Shown here: piece after piece, positions 45,649-54,217 of the stretch
Layout of the letters: the number at the start of each line of letters is the position of its first letter
Position numbering within the stretch: the stretch's first letter is position 1
Assembly (NCBI RefSeq): GCF_016745505.1
Contig: NZ_JAERUC010000207.1
Span: 1 to 64,000 of the forward strand
From: Streptomyces silvae
Lineage (GTDB): Bacteria > Actinomycetota > Actinomycetes > Streptomycetales > Streptomycetaceae
Direction of reading: 5' to 3'
DNA: 64,000 nucleotides
Notes under the pieces: generated by a model
Told to the model about the DNA's origin: nothing
The model's database searches: none
The model's input: the letters and a program-made list of their open reading frames with translations, nothing else
Translations under genes and position numbers: made by a program

Positions 45649-45901
45649 GCTGGTCTTTCCTCTGCGTGGGGAGCGGGCGGCCGAGCTGGGGCGATGGTCC
45701 GCCCGTGTGGCTTTGTACCTCCCGAGACGGCCGGTCTGGTTGCCCGAGTTGCCTCTTGATCGTCTTCAGGACACGTTCGTGACATGACGGTGGCCGCGTC
45801 GCGAAATCCGCACCGGGCGTCGGCGCGGATGAGCGCAGCGCACGCGGGAGCGCCGGACCCGCCTCCCAGGTCGTGCGGAGGGGGCCCGGCGCCGGGTTCC
45901 G

Positions 45902-46498
45902 TCAGGCGGGGTACGGATTCGCCTCGCGCGCCGTCCGCAGGGCGCCCGCCCACCAGGCCAGTTGTTCGAGCAGCGTCTTGGCGTACCCGGGCGCCTCGGG
46001 GTCGAGGGGACGGCCGCCCTCCCACGCCGTGAAGTAGTTCGGGAAGGCGAGACCGTCCCGGATCGTCACGGCGTGCAGTTCGGTCAGTACGTTCTCCAGG
46101 TGCAGCACCGCGTGCCGGCCGCCCGCCGCCCCGCCGTAGCTCACGAACGCGACGGGCTTGGCCGTCCACTGGGTGAAGTGCCAGTCGATGGCCGCCTTCA
46201 GCGACGCGGGATAGCTGTGGTTGTACTCCGGCGAGACCACGACGAACGCGTCGGCGCCTTCCAGCGCCGACGTCAGCGCCGCCATCCCGGCCGGGCGGGG
46301 GTAGTCGTCCCCGGCGTACTTCGGCGACGCCGCCGGAAGCTCCAACGGGATGTCGATGTCGGCCAGATGGACGATGTCCACGTCGAACGCGCCGTGGGCA
46401 GCGGCCTGTTCGGCGACCCACGAGGCCACGACCGGGCCGAACCGTCCCTCGCGGACGCTTCCGACGAGGATCACCAGCTTGTGCCTGTTGTTGTCCAT
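45902..46498 (-). CDS. NAD(P)H-dependent FMN reductase family protein
   Basis: A 198-residue flavodoxin-fold oxidoreductase. The FMN phosphate loop is LVGSVREGRFGP, and the flavin-binding VVVSPEYNHSYPASLKAAIDW and YGGAAGGRHA segments are intact. Such enzymes reduce FMN or quinones and azo compounds using NAD(P)H. The next gene, divergent after 113 bp, is an XRE regulator, a frequent pairing in Streptomyces that suggests the regulator controls this reductase. GAGGGC precedes the ATG. Confidence 0.9.
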   Translation of the reverse strand: MDNNRHKLVILVGSVREGRFGPVVASWVAEQAAAHGAFDVDIVHLADIDIPLELPAASPKYAGDDYPRPAGMAALTSALEGADAFVVVSPEYNHSYPASLKAAIDWHFTQWTAKPVAFVSYGGAAGGRHAVLHLENVLTELHAVTIRDGLAFPNYFTAWEGGRPLDPEAPGYAKTLLEQLAWWAGALRTAREANPYPA

Positions 46499-46611
46499 GC
46501 CCTCACGATCGGACCGCCCCGCGGACGCAACCAGACCGTGCTCAGGCTGGCCCCCGCAGGGCCACCCTCAGCCCTCGGCGATCCGCCCGCAGCCCCCATA
46601 TCCTCGGACGC

Positions 46612-47451
46612 ATGGGGACGCCGTTGGGAGACTTCATCCGGGCCAAGCGTGACAGCATCCAGCCGCAGTCGCTGGGCCTGCCGGACCACGGACGCCGCAG
46701 GGCACCGGGGCTACGGCGCTCGGACCTCGCCGGGCGGGCCGGTATCAGCGTGGAGTACCTGACCCGCCTGGAACAGGGCCGCGACCGCAACCCCTCGGTC
46801 GCGGTGGTGAACGCGGTCGCGGACGCGCTCAGCCTCAGCGTCTCCGAGCGCGACCACCTGCGCTTCCTCTCGAAGATCACCGGCGGCGAGTGCACCGCCC
46901 ACGCCCGGCCCGCCCCGCCGCTCCGCGAGGTCCGCCCACCGGTCCTGGAGACGCTCCGCCTCCTCGAACCGGGCATCGCCATGGTGACCAACCGGCTGGG
47001 CGACGTCCTCGCCCGCACCAGCGCGTACGAGTCGGTGACCGCGGGGACCGGGCTGCTCGACACCGACGCCCCGAACCTCACCCGCTACGTCTTCACCGAC
47101 CCCCGCGCCCGGACGTTCTTCACCGACTGGGACGCCGTCGCGGACGAACAGGCCTTCGACCTGTGGCTCGCACCGTCCGTCGAGAACTCCGAGTGGCTCA
47201 CCGCGGAACTCGCCCCCGTCGCGGGCCCCGACTTCACCCGCCGCCTGAACGGCCATGAGGTCCCGCGACGCGGGGTCCTTCGCCTCAACCACCCGGCCGG
47301 GGGCGAACTCCGCCTGCTCCGCGAGACGCTCGACCTCCCCTCGGACGCCCAGCAACTGGTCGTCTTCCTCCCCGCCGACGAGGAGACGTCGCAGGCACTG
47401 ACCCGGCTCCGCGACCTGCCGCCGCACGGGCGGCTCCGGGCCATTTCGTGA
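46612..47451 (+). CDS. XRE-type regulator with MmyB-like ligand domain
   Basis: A 279-residue regulator. A helix-turn-helix domain (about residues 8-80: RAPGLRRSDLAGRAGISVEY, LTRLEQGRDRNPS) precedes an MmyB-like ligand-binding domain of PAS type (about 105-270) with the usual ending in LVVFLPADEETSQALTRL. Members often control a divergent oxidoreductase, and one is present 113 bp away. TATCCT at 46599-46604 ends 7 bases before the ATG and no ribosome-binding site is seen, so the mRNA may be leaderless. Confidence 0.9.
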   Translation: MGTPLGDFIRAKRDSIQPQSLGLPDHGRRRAPGLRRSDLAGRAGISVEYLTRLEQGRDRNPSVAVVNAVADALSLSVSERDHLRFLSKITGGECTAHARPAPPLREVRPPVLETLRLLEPGIAMVTNRLGDVLARTSAYESVTAGTGLLDTDAPNLTRYVFTDPRARTFFTDWDAVADEQAFDLWLAPSVENSEWLTAELAPVAGPDFTRRLNGHEVPRRGVLRLNHPAGGELRLLRETLDLPSDAQQLVVFLPADEETSQALTRLRDLPPHGRLRAIS

Positions 47452-47480
47452 AGGATCCCTGGCTTCGCCTCATGTCGTCG

Positions 47481-48797
47481 TCAACAGGGCACCGGTCGAT
47501 TGCCGTCGTCCTCGTCGCCCTCCATGTCCGCGACGCGGTCCGGGGCAAGGGAGCGGATGCCCGGGATCGGTGAGGGCAGCAGCCAGAACAGTGACAGGGC
47601 TCCACCGACGGCGGCGATGACGAGGGTCGCCCTCAGACCGAGATGGGTCGCGAGCAGGCCACCGACGACGGCGCCGACAGGGCGGACGCCGTAGTTGATC
47701 GTGCTGTACGCGCCGGCGACACGGCTGCGCATGCCATCGGGGATCACAGCGGCCTGGAGTGAATTGAGGTTGACGTCGAACAGCATGACGCCGAAACCGG
47801 AGAGGAACTCGGTCGCGGCCAATGCTCCGGCACGGAGCCAGAGAGGGCCGTCCGCCGCCGCGGTGATGGCGAGCGGCGCCGGGAACAGCACCGCGCCCAC
47901 GACGATGCTGCGCCCCACACCGATCCGCCGCGAGATCTTCGGAGCGAGCACAGCGCCGAGCAGGGCGCCCATCGCCCCGATCCCGAACGCGACCCCGATC
48001 ACTCCTGCGGAGAGCCCGAGGCTCCGGTTGGCGAACAGGACGATCAGGCCGCTGCCCGCGACGAAGGTGAAGAAGTTGACGGTCGCCGCGCAGCCGAGAC
48101 CGGCCCGCAGCACCGGGTGCCGGAAGATGAACGACAGGCCTGCCCTGGCTCGCCGCAGCAAGGAGGGAGCCGCCGTACCGGCGGAATCTTCCGGTGGCTC
48201 GTCGACCGAGACCTGGCCGAGCAGGACCGCCGACACCAAGAAGGTCAGGGCGTCCACCACGAGGGTGACGGGTGCGGTCAGCGCCTGGACCAGGACTCCC
48301 CCGATGGCCGGGCCGGCGACATGGGACACGGAACGGCTGGTGCTGAGTTTGCTGTTCGCGTCGACGTAGGACGTGCGCGACACGAGGCGCACGAAGAACG
48401 GCGGATAGGCGGTGTTGAACAGCACCCCGGCGGCACCGGTCAGCAGTGCCACGGCATACAGCTGCCCCAACGTCACCGCTCCCAGCAGGTAGGCCCCCGG
48501 GATGCTGAGCAGCACCGCGGCGCGTACCAGGTCGGCGAGGATCATCAGACGGCGTTTGCGGGCCCGTTGGTCGACCCACGCACCCAGAAGGATCGCGAGC
48601 AGGTTCGGGGTCCAGCTGAGTGCGGTCAGCCATGCCACCTCGTTGGGCGACGCGCTCAGGGCGCTGACGGCGATCAGGGGAAGGGCCAGCTCGGTGATCC
48701 GGTCGCCGAACTGTGAGACCGACTGCCCGGCCCAGAAGCGGCGGAACGGCCGGTCCCGCCACAGGGATATCCCGGCGGTACGGTCCGCGCCGCTCAT
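47481..48797 (-). CDS. MFS transporter (drug/siderophore exporter type)
   Basis: A 438-residue major-facilitator protein of the EntS/MFS_3 group with 10-12 predicted helices. It has FRRFWAGQSVSQFGDRITELA at the N-terminus and the loop-2 motif GAWVDQRARKRRLMI. The C-terminal tail is short and acidic (DMEGDEDDGN). Its ATG overlaps the stop of the ArsR-type regulator gene upstream (ATGA), so both are made from one mRNA and the regulator probably senses its substrate. The substrate itself is unknown. Confidence 0.9.
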   Translation of the reverse strand: MSGADRTAGISLWRDRPFRRFWAGQSVSQFGDRITELALPLIAVSALSASPNEVAWLTALSWTPNLLAILLGAWVDQRARKRRLMILADLVRAAVLLSIPGAYLLGAVTLGQLYAVALLTGAAGVLFNTAYPPFFVRLVSRTSYVDANSKLSTSRSVSHVAGPAIGGVLVQALTAPVTLVVDALTFLVSAVLLGQVSVDEPPEDSAGTAAPSLLRRARAGLSFIFRHPVLRAGLGCAATVNFFTFVAGSGLIVLFANRSLGLSAGVIGVAFGIGAMGALLGAVLAPKISRRIGVGRSIVVGAVLFPAPLAITAAADGPLWLRAGALAATEFLSGFGVMLFDVNLNSLQAAVIPDGMRSRVAGAYSTINYGVRPVGAVVGGLLATHLGLRATLVIAAVGGALSLFWLLPSPIPGIRSLAPDRVADMEGDEDDGNRPVPC

Positions 48798-49402
48798 GAG
48801 GCCGGCCCGTCCTGTCGCTCACCGTCTTCCGGCAGGACGTAACGCATCAGCCGTACGCCACGGCTGTCGGCCGGCCGATCCTTGGGGTCGCGCATGACGT
48901 ACGGCGCGAGAACGCGCTCGATCCCGTCCTCGATCGCGGCGAGCTCATCGGCGGAGACGACGACGCGGGTGTCGGCCAGCCCGGCCAGCCTGCGCCATGT
49001 CGTATCGAGTCCTGGCTCGACCTCGTCCGCCCATCGGTTCGGAACATCCGCGCGACGCAGGAACATCTGCTGCGACAGCACCCGGGCGGCCGACCGGCCC
49101 TCCTCGTCCGCCGGGTCCTGCGGGGACTCGAACCGGAAGCCGCGTGCCACCGCCTCCCACCGCCGCTGGCGGCGGTCCGGGCCGGGCTCGCTGTCACGGA
49201 TGAGTCCGAAGCCCGCCAGGTGGCGCAGATGCCAGCTGGTCACCGTCGGGGTCGCTCCCACATGGGGCGCCAGTTGCGTTGCGGTCGCCGGACCGTGCCG
49301 CTGAAGGTGATCGAGGATCGCCAACCGCACCGGGTGCGCCAGCGCCCTCATCGCCTGAGGGTCGGTGATCTCGATATCGCCCAGGTGGTTACGGGAGTTC
49401 AT
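48794..49402 (-). CDS. ArsR-type winged-helix regulator
   Basis: A 202-residue regulator. The winged helix is near residues 15-85 (MRALAHPVRLAILDHLQRHG, TVTSWHLRHLAGFGLI), and a C-terminal region of unknown role follows. The ATG at 49402 is preferred over a GTG at 49423 because the longer start would encode the operator palindrome as protein and the predicted promoter places the transcript start within a few bases of this ATG. It is cotranscribed with the MFS gene. Confidence 0.87.
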   Translation of the reverse strand: MNSRNHLGDIEITDPQAMRALAHPVRLAILDHLQRHGPATATQLAPHVGATPTVTSWHLRHLAGFGLIRDSEPGPDRRQRRWEAVARGFRFESPQDPADEEGRSAARVLSQQMFLRRADVPNRWADEVEPGLDTTWRRLAGLADTRVVVSADELAAIEDGIERVLAPYVMRDPKDRPADSRGVRLMRYVLPEDGERQDGPAS

Positions 49403-49405
49403 GAT

Positions 49406-49423
49406 GTGAGAGTGTCCTCTCAC
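49406..49423. promoter_or_regulatory. Operator palindrome of the ArsR/MFS operon
   Basis: GTGAGAG-TGTC-CTCTCAC is a perfect 7-bp inverted repeat with a 4-base spacer. It overlaps the -10 element and the predicted start site, the ideal place for autorepression. Confidence 0.75.
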
Positions 49424-49439
49424 AATTTACGGGAGTCAA
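49411..49439 (-). promoter_or_regulatory. Promoter of the ArsR/MFS operon
   Basis: On the minus strand TTGACT (49434-49439) and GACACT (49411-49416) are separated by exactly 17 bases. The expected start point is within one or two bases of the ATG at 49402, so the message is probably leaderless. Confidence 0.65.
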
Positions 49440-49499
49440 CACTCGACCGACCGGACCGATGCCCCTGCCGGTCCCATGGCGGGCCTGCCCCGTCCTCCC

Positions 49500-50300
49500 T
49501 CAGCCACCCAACCGCTCCACCAGCCCCGGCACGTCCGCGAAGGAGTCCAGTACGTGGTCCGGGGCTCCGGCCGCCGCCGCGAGGGTCTCCGGGCGGTACT
49601 TGCCCGTCCGCACCAGCGCCCCCGTGATGCCGTGCCGCTGGGCCGCGAGCACGTCCGTGTCGATGTCGTCGCCCACCATCAGCGTCCCGCCCGGGGTGGC
49701 GCCGAGGTGGGCCAGGGCCGCCGTGAAGAAGGCGCCGGAGGGCTTGCCGGTGATGACGGCCTCCGCACGTGCGGCGCGTTCCAGGCCGAGGAGGAAGGCG
49801 CCGGTGTCGAGGTCGAGGCCGTCGGCGGTGCGCCAGTACAGGTTGCGGTGCATGGCGACCAGGGCCGCGCCCTGCTGGACGAGGCGGAAGGCGCGGTTGA
49901 GGGCCGCGTACGTGAAGGCGCCGCCCGCTCCCCCGAGGACGACGACATCGGGTACGGCCCCCTCGGTGTCCTCCTCCTCGACGAGGGTCACGCCGGACAG
50001 GTCGCCCCGTACGTCACCGGTGTTGATCAGCAGGCAGCGGGCCTCGGGGTGGTGTTCTCGGAGGTGGGCGGCGGTGACGGCGGGCGCCGTGAGGATGTCG
50101 TCGGGGCCGATGGGGAAGCCGTGGTCCGCGAGCCGCTCGGCGATCCGGGCGCGCGTCCGCGACGTGGTGTTGGTGACCAGCGCCAGCGGGACGTCCGCGG
50201 CGCGCAGCCGCCGCATGGCCTCCACGGCGCCCGGCAGCGGTTCCCAGGACACCGTGAGCACGCCGTCGATGTCGATCAGGACCGCGCCGTTTCGCTCCAT
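49500..50300 (-). CDS. HAD-superfamily phosphatase (class IIA, NagD-like)
   Basis: A 266-residue HAD hydrolase. Motif I is VLIDIDGVLTVSW with the nucleophile and acid Asp, motif II lies in LALVTNTTSRTRA, and motif III/IV includes ITGKPSGAFF and LMVGDDIDTDV. A C2-type cap (about residues 85-180) places it with NagD and phosphoglycolate phosphatases. The ATG at 50300 is chosen; an in-frame start 12 codons earlier lacks homologous-looking sequence. The substrate is not predictable. Confidence 0.88.
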   Translation of the reverse strand: MERNGAVLIDIDGVLTVSWEPLPGAVEAMRRLRAADVPLALVTNTTSRTRARIAERLADHGFPIGPDDILTAPAVTAAHLREHHPEARCLLINTGDVRGDLSGVTLVEEEDTEGAVPDVVVLGGAGGAFTYAALNRAFRLVQQGAALVAMHRNLYWRTADGLDLDTGAFLLGLERAARAEAVITGKPSGAFFTAALAHLGATPGGTLMVGDDIDTDVLAAQRHGITGALVRTGKYRPETLAAAAGAPDHVLDSFADVPGLVERLGG

Positions 50301-50405
50301 GGGACCGACCGTCCCCGACTTGCCCGACCGGCGCAAATGCGGTTGCTTCGAAGGTGGGGGTCACGCGTGCGCGTTCCGCTCTTCCCCCGTTGGAGGTGAA
50401 CCCCC

Positions 50406-51680
50406 GTGCTGTTCACCGACCGCACGGATGCCGGGCGACAGCTCGCCGAGGCCCTGCGGCACCTGGAACGGCGCGATCCCGTCGTCCTGGGGCTGCCACG
50501 CGGCGGCGTCCCGGTGGCGTACGAGGTGGCGCGGGCCCTCGGCGCCCCGCTCGATGTCATCGTGGTCCGGAAACTCGGGGTGCCGTACCGCCCGGAGCTG
50601 GGGTTCGGCGCCATCGGGGAGGGCGGGGCCCGGGTCATCAGCGACGAGATCGTCCGCCACGCCGGGGTCCGGGAGAAGGACCTGGAGGCCGTGGAGCGCG
50701 CCGAGGAGGCGGAGCTGCTGCGGCGGGCGCAGACGTACCGGGAGGGCCGGCCGCGCCTGCCCCTGAAGGGGCGCACGGTGGTCGTGGTGGACGACGGGGT
50801 CGCCACCGGGGCGACCGCGAGGGCCGCCTGCCAGGTGGTGCGGGCGCAGGGTGCCTCCCGTGTCGTGCTCGCCGTGCCGGTCGCCTCACCGGATGTCGCC
50901 GCCAGGCTGCGTGAGGACGTCGACGAGGTCGTCTGCCTCTCCACTCCGCATCTCTTCTCCGCCGTGGGCGCGTGGTACCGGGACTTCTCCCAGACCTCCG
51001 ACGAGGAGGTCGTCTCCCTTCTGGCACGGGCCTCCACGGGGACCGCCACGGCCGAGGAGGTCGAGGTGGACGCCGGCGGGGTCCCGCTCGCCGGGGACCT
51101 CGTACTCCCCGCGGACGCCGGTGCGGTCGTGGTGTTCGCCCACGGCTCGGGCAGCAGCCGCCTCAGTCCGCGCAACCGCGCCGTGGCGGGGGTGCTGAAC
51201 CGCGCCGGCCTGGGCACCCTCCTCTTCGATCTGCTCACGCCCGGCGAGGAGGTCTACCGCGCCAACGTCTTCGACATCGGCCTGCTGGCCGGGCGCCTGG
51301 CGGACACCACCGCCTGGCTGCGGCGCCAGGTGCCCCTCCCCGTGGGCTCCTTCGGGGCGAGTACGGGGGCGGCAGCGGCGCTGCGGGCCGCCGCCGCGAC
51401 GGACTCGGGCGTCGGCGCCGTGGTCTCCCGCGGCGGGCGCCCCGATCTGGCCGGGGCCGATCTGTCCGGGGTACGCGCGCCCACCCTGCTCGTCGTGGGC
51501 GGCGCCGACACCACGGTGATCGACCTCAACCGGCAGGCGCAGGCGGCGCTGCACTGCGAGAACCGGCTGGAGATCGTCCCCGGAGCCACGCACCTCTTCG
51601 AGGAGCCGGGCGCCCTGGACCGGGTCGCGGAGCTGGCCCGGGACTGGTTCACCACCCATCTGGTACGGCCCGCCGGCTGA
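50406..51680 (+). CDS. Phosphoribosyltransferase fused to an alpha/beta hydrolase
   Basis: A 424-residue two-domain protein. Residues 1-210 form a type I phosphoribosyltransferase with the PRPP loop VVVVDDGVATGATARAA and the N-terminal LGLPRGGVPVAYEVARAL. Residues about 215-420 form a dienelactone-hydrolase-like domain with VVFAHGSGSSRLSPRN, the nucleophile elbow GSFGASTGAAA, a putative acid in VVGGADTTV and the catalytic His in PGATHLFEEPG. GGAGGTGA lies 7 bases before the GTG start. The two activities have no known shared substrate. Such fusions are recurrent in actinobacteria, but I do not know a demonstrated role. Confidence 0.87.
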   Translation: MLFTDRTDAGRQLAEALRHLERRDPVVLGLPRGGVPVAYEVARALGAPLDVIVVRKLGVPYRPELGFGAIGEGGARVISDEIVRHAGVREKDLEAVERAEEAELLRRAQTYREGRPRLPLKGRTVVVVDDGVATGATARAACQVVRAQGASRVVLAVPVASPDVAARLREDVDEVVCLSTPHLFSAVGAWYRDFSQTSDEEVVSLLARASTGTATAEEVEVDAGGVPLAGDLVLPADAGAVVVFAHGSGSSRLSPRNRAVAGVLNRAGLGTLLFDLLTPGEEVYRANVFDIGLLAGRLADTTAWLRRQVPLPVGSFGASTGAAAALRAAAATDSGVGAVVSRGGRPDLAGADLSGVRAPTLLVVGGADTTVIDLNRQAQAALHCENRLEIVPGATHLFEEPGALDRVAELARDWFTTHLVRPAG

Positions 51681-51759
51681 GCGGCGCAGGGGCTCCTTCC
51701 GGACAGCGGCCGTCCGGGCGCCCCTCGTCCGGCCACGCTCCCGTGACCGCGCGCCCTAT

Positions 51760-51816
51760 CCTTTCCGGAACGGTCCAGGGGTGGGGAGTTCCTTTCCGGA
51801 ACGGTCCAGGGGTGGG
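51760..51816. repeat. 26-bp direct repeat (period 31 bp) before the GNAT gene
   Basis: Identical copies begin at 51760 and 51791, each starting CCTTTCCGGAACGGTCCAGG. Each copy ends in a GGTGGG run, so the ribosome-binding region is duplicated too. Confidence 0.85.
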
Positions 51817-51828
51817 AGTGGTGCGGTC

Positions 51829-52380
51829 ATGCGGGTCCGGCTGGTCGAGGGCGCGAGCCTTCCTTCGTACGCCGACGGGATCCGCCAGGTGTACGCCGAT
51901 GTGTTCTCCGAGCCTCCGTGGAACGAGGACCCCTCGGCGGGTGACCGTTACGTCGAGCGGCTCGCCGCGGACGCCGCGCGCCCAGGATTCACCGCCGCGC
52001 TGGCCCTCGGCGGGGGCACCGTGGGCGGCTTCGCCACCGCCTGGACCACACCGGACGTCTTCCCCTCGGGCCGCAGCTACGGCCATGTCGCCGAGGCGCT
52101 CGGACCCGGCCGTGTCGAGGGCTGGCTGTCCGGGGCCCTGGAGGTCGACGAGCTGGCCGTCTCCCCGGACGCCCGCGGCGCCGGCCTGGGCTCGGCCCTG
52201 CTGTCGGCGGTCACCGAAGCCGCCCCGGACGGGCGGTGCTGGCTGCTCACGTCCGTACGCGCCGAGGCGACGCTGCGCTTCTACCGGCGGGCGGGCTGGC
52301 ATCAGGTCCCGGTGTCCGTACCCGGACGGGCGGGGCTCGTCGTGCTCCTGGGGCCGGGCCATCCCGCGGCGCGCCCGTGA
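51829..52380 (+). CDS. GNAT-family N-acetyltransferase
   Basis: A 183-residue acetyl-CoA-dependent acyltransferase. The acetyl-CoA loop is ELAVSPDARGAGLGSALLSAV (V/I-x-x-x-x-R-G-x-G-x-G/A pattern), and motif B includes LRFYRRAGW. The ATG at 51829 follows GGGAG by about 10 bases, within the duplicated leader sequence. The acceptor is unknown; the family includes enzymes that modify antibiotics, proteins and small amines. Confidence 0.88.
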   Translation: MRVRLVEGASLPSYADGIRQVYADVFSEPPWNEDPSAGDRYVERLAADAARPGFTAALALGGGTVGGFATAWTTPDVFPSGRSYGHVAEALGPGRVEGWLSGALEVDELAVSPDARGAGLGSALLSAVTEAAPDGRCWLLTSVRAEATLRFYRRAGWHQVPVSVPGRAGLVVLLGPGHPAARP

Positions 52381-52480
52381 GCGGCTTCCGCGCGTGGAGG
52401 CCACGCGCTGCCCGTGGGGCGACGCACGGCCGTCAGGCGGGTCCGCGCGCATCCATGACGCGGGTCTGCGTCTATCATCA

Positions 52481-52492
52481 TGAATCGATTCA
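52481..52492. promoter_or_regulatory. Distal TGAA-n4-TTCA palindrome of the rha operon
   Basis: TGAATCGATTCA is a perfect 12-bp palindrome 219 bp before rhaT. It shares the TGAA/TTCA half-sites with a second copy nearer the gene; a LacI- or DeoR-type regulator encoded elsewhere is a plausible ligand. Confidence 0.55.
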
Positions 52493-52602
52493 AGCGTCGG
52501 GAAGATAGTGGCCTGCCCCGAGGCCTGTCAAGGGTGCCCACCCACTCCCCCCGTTCAGCCCGGATATCGCGCCCGTTCCTGGAACTTCTCGCCATCAACC
52601 CA

Positions 52603-52632
52603 TTGACGGCGCCCGCAATCCCCGTTTAGCTT
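52603..52632 (+). promoter_or_regulatory. Putative rha operon promoter
   Basis: TTGACG (52603-52608) and TAGCTT (52627-52632) are 18 bases apart, with the proximal palindrome directly downstream of the -10 element. Confidence 0.55.
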
Positions 52633-52646
52633 CCGAGCAACCTCAT

Positions 52647-52658
52647 TGAAACCTTTCA
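52647..52658. promoter_or_regulatory. Proximal TGAA-n4-TTCA palindrome of the rha operon
   Basis: TGAAACCTTTCA is a perfect palindrome of TGAAA/TTTCA around CC, sited just past the predicted transcript start where a repressor would block the promoter. Confidence 0.6.
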
Positions 52659-52699
52659 CGGCGGGTGGAGCGGAACAGTCCCTCCGCTGAGGAGCTCCC

Positions 52700-54217
52700 A
52701 TGAACCAGTCCGCCCCGGCCCCGGTCCTGGCCCTGAAGGGCGTGAGCAAGTCCTTCGGTGCCGTACGGGCCCTGCAGGACGTGTCGCTGCAGTTGTTCCC
52801 CGGTGAGGCCCACGCACTCGCGGGGGAGAACGGCGCAGGCAAGTCGACGCTGATCAAGGCCCTCGCCGGGGTGCACCGCCCGGACAGCGGCGAGGTGCTC
52901 CTCGACGGGGAGCCCGTCGTCTTCCACGGCCCGGCGGACGCCCGCGACGCCGGCATCGCGGTCATCTACCAGGAGCCGACGCTCTTCCCCGACCTGTCCG
53001 TCGCCGAGAACATCTTCATGGGCCGTCAGCCCCGGAGGTCCCTGGGCCGCATCGACCGCAGGGCCGTCCACGCGGCCACCGCCGGGCTGATGCGGAGACT
53101 CGGGGTCGATCTGGCTCCGGACCGCCCCGCCCGGGGGCTGTCGATCGCCGACCAGCAGATCGTCGAGATCGCCAAGGCGCTCTCGTTCGACGCCCGCGTC
53201 CTGATCATGGACGAACCGACGGCCGCCCTGACCGGCAGCGAGACGGCCCGGCTCTTCTCCGTCGTCCGTACGCTGCGCTCCGAGGGCGCGGCGGTGCTGT
53301 TCATCTCGCACCGCCTGAACGAGATCTTCGCACTGTGCCAGCGCGTCACGACCCTGCGCGACGGCCGGTGGATCTCCTCCGAGCCGGTGGAGGGGCTCAC
53401 CGAGGACGACCTGGTGCGCAGGATGGTCGGCCGCGATCTCGGCGACCTCTACCCCAAGCAGGACGCGGCGGTCGGCGAGGTCGCCCTGTCGGTGCACCGG
53501 CTGACCCGTGAGGGTGTCTTCCGCGACGTGTCCTTCGACGTACGCCGCGGCGAGATCGTCGCACTCGCCGGACTCGTCGGCGCCGGGCGCACCGAGGTCG
53601 CCCAGGCCGTGTTCGGCGTCGACCGCGCCGACGCGGGCGAGGTGAGGGTGGCGGGCACGGTGCTGCGCCCCGGTTCGCCGACCGCCGCGATGGAGGCCGG
53701 GCTCGCGCTCGTGCCGGAGGACCGGCGGCAGCGCGGGCTGGTCATGGATATGTCGATCGAGCGGAACATCGGCCTCACCGGCCTGGCCGAGGTCCGCAAG
53801 CGCGGGCTCGTCAGCCGGGCCCTGGAGCACGACCGGGCCGCCGACTGGGCGGTGCGCCTCCAGCTCAAGTACAGCCGGCTGGCCGACACCGTGGGCGTGC
53901 TGTCCGGCGGCAACCAGCAGAAGGTCGTGCTGGCCAAGTGGCTGGCGACCGGCCCCGCCGTGCTGATCGTCGACGAGCCGACCCGCGGGATCGACGTCGG
54001 CACCAAGGCGGAGGTCCACCGGCTGCTCTCCGCGCTCGCCGCCGACGGTCTCGCGGTCCTGATGATCTCCTCCGACCTCCCCGAGGTCATCGGCATGGCG
54101 GACCGGGTGCTCGTGATGCACGAGGGCCGGCTCGTCGCCGAGATCCCGCGCGAGGCCGCCACCGAGGAGTCGGTCATGGCCGCGGCCACCGGACGCAACG
54201 AGAGGGCAGCGGCATGA
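52700..54217 (+). CDS. rhaT: Sugar ABC transporter ATP-binding protein, rhamnose type
   Basis: A 505-residue double-cassette ATPase of the RbsA/CUT2 type. The first cassette has LAGENGAGKSTLIKALAG, the signature GLSIADQQIVEIAKAL and ILIMDEPTAALT. The second lacks a standard Walker A (LAGLVGAGRTEVAQAV), as usual for this family, but has SGGNQQKVVLAKWL and LIVDEPTRGIDVG. It energises import by the RhaP/RhaQ channel with RhaS. The sugar is assigned from the downstream rhamnose mutarotase gene. A GGAG site precedes the ATG, and the stop overlaps rhaP (ATGA). Confidence 0.85.
   Translation: MNQSAPAPVLALKGVSKSFGAVRALQDVSLQLFPGEAHALAGENGAGKSTLIKALAGVHRPDSGEVLLDGEPVVFHGPADARDAGIAVIYQEPTLFPDLSVAENIFMGRQPRRSLGRIDRRAVHAATAGLMRRLGVDLAPDRPARGLSIADQQIVEIAKALSFDARVLIMDEPTAALTGSETARLFSVVRTLRSEGAAVLFISHRLNEIFALCQRVTTLRDGRWISSEPVEGLTEDDLVRRMVGRDLGDLYPKQDAAVGEVALSVHRLTREGVFRDVSFDVRRGEIVALAGLVGAGRTEVAQAVFGVDRADAGEVRVAGTVLRPGSPTAAMEAGLALVPEDRRQRGLVMDMSIERNIGLTGLAEVRKRGLVSRALEHDRAADWAVRLQLKYSRLADTVGVLSGGNQQKVVLAKWLATGPAVLIVDEPTRGIDVGTKAEVHRLLSALAADGLAVLMISSDLPEVIGMADRVLVMHEGRLVAEIPREAATEESVMAAATGRNERAAA

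Larger units (their letters stand above)
52381..52699. other. Regulatory region in front of the rha operon
   Basis: This 319-bp stretch has no gene. It holds two operator-like palindromes and one promoter, listed separately. Confidence 0.6.

Noticed and set aside
45449..45787. 112-residue plus-strand open frame across the lipoprotein start
   Set aside because: It is antisense to the lipoprotein signal peptide and spacer and has no ribosome-binding site or domain.
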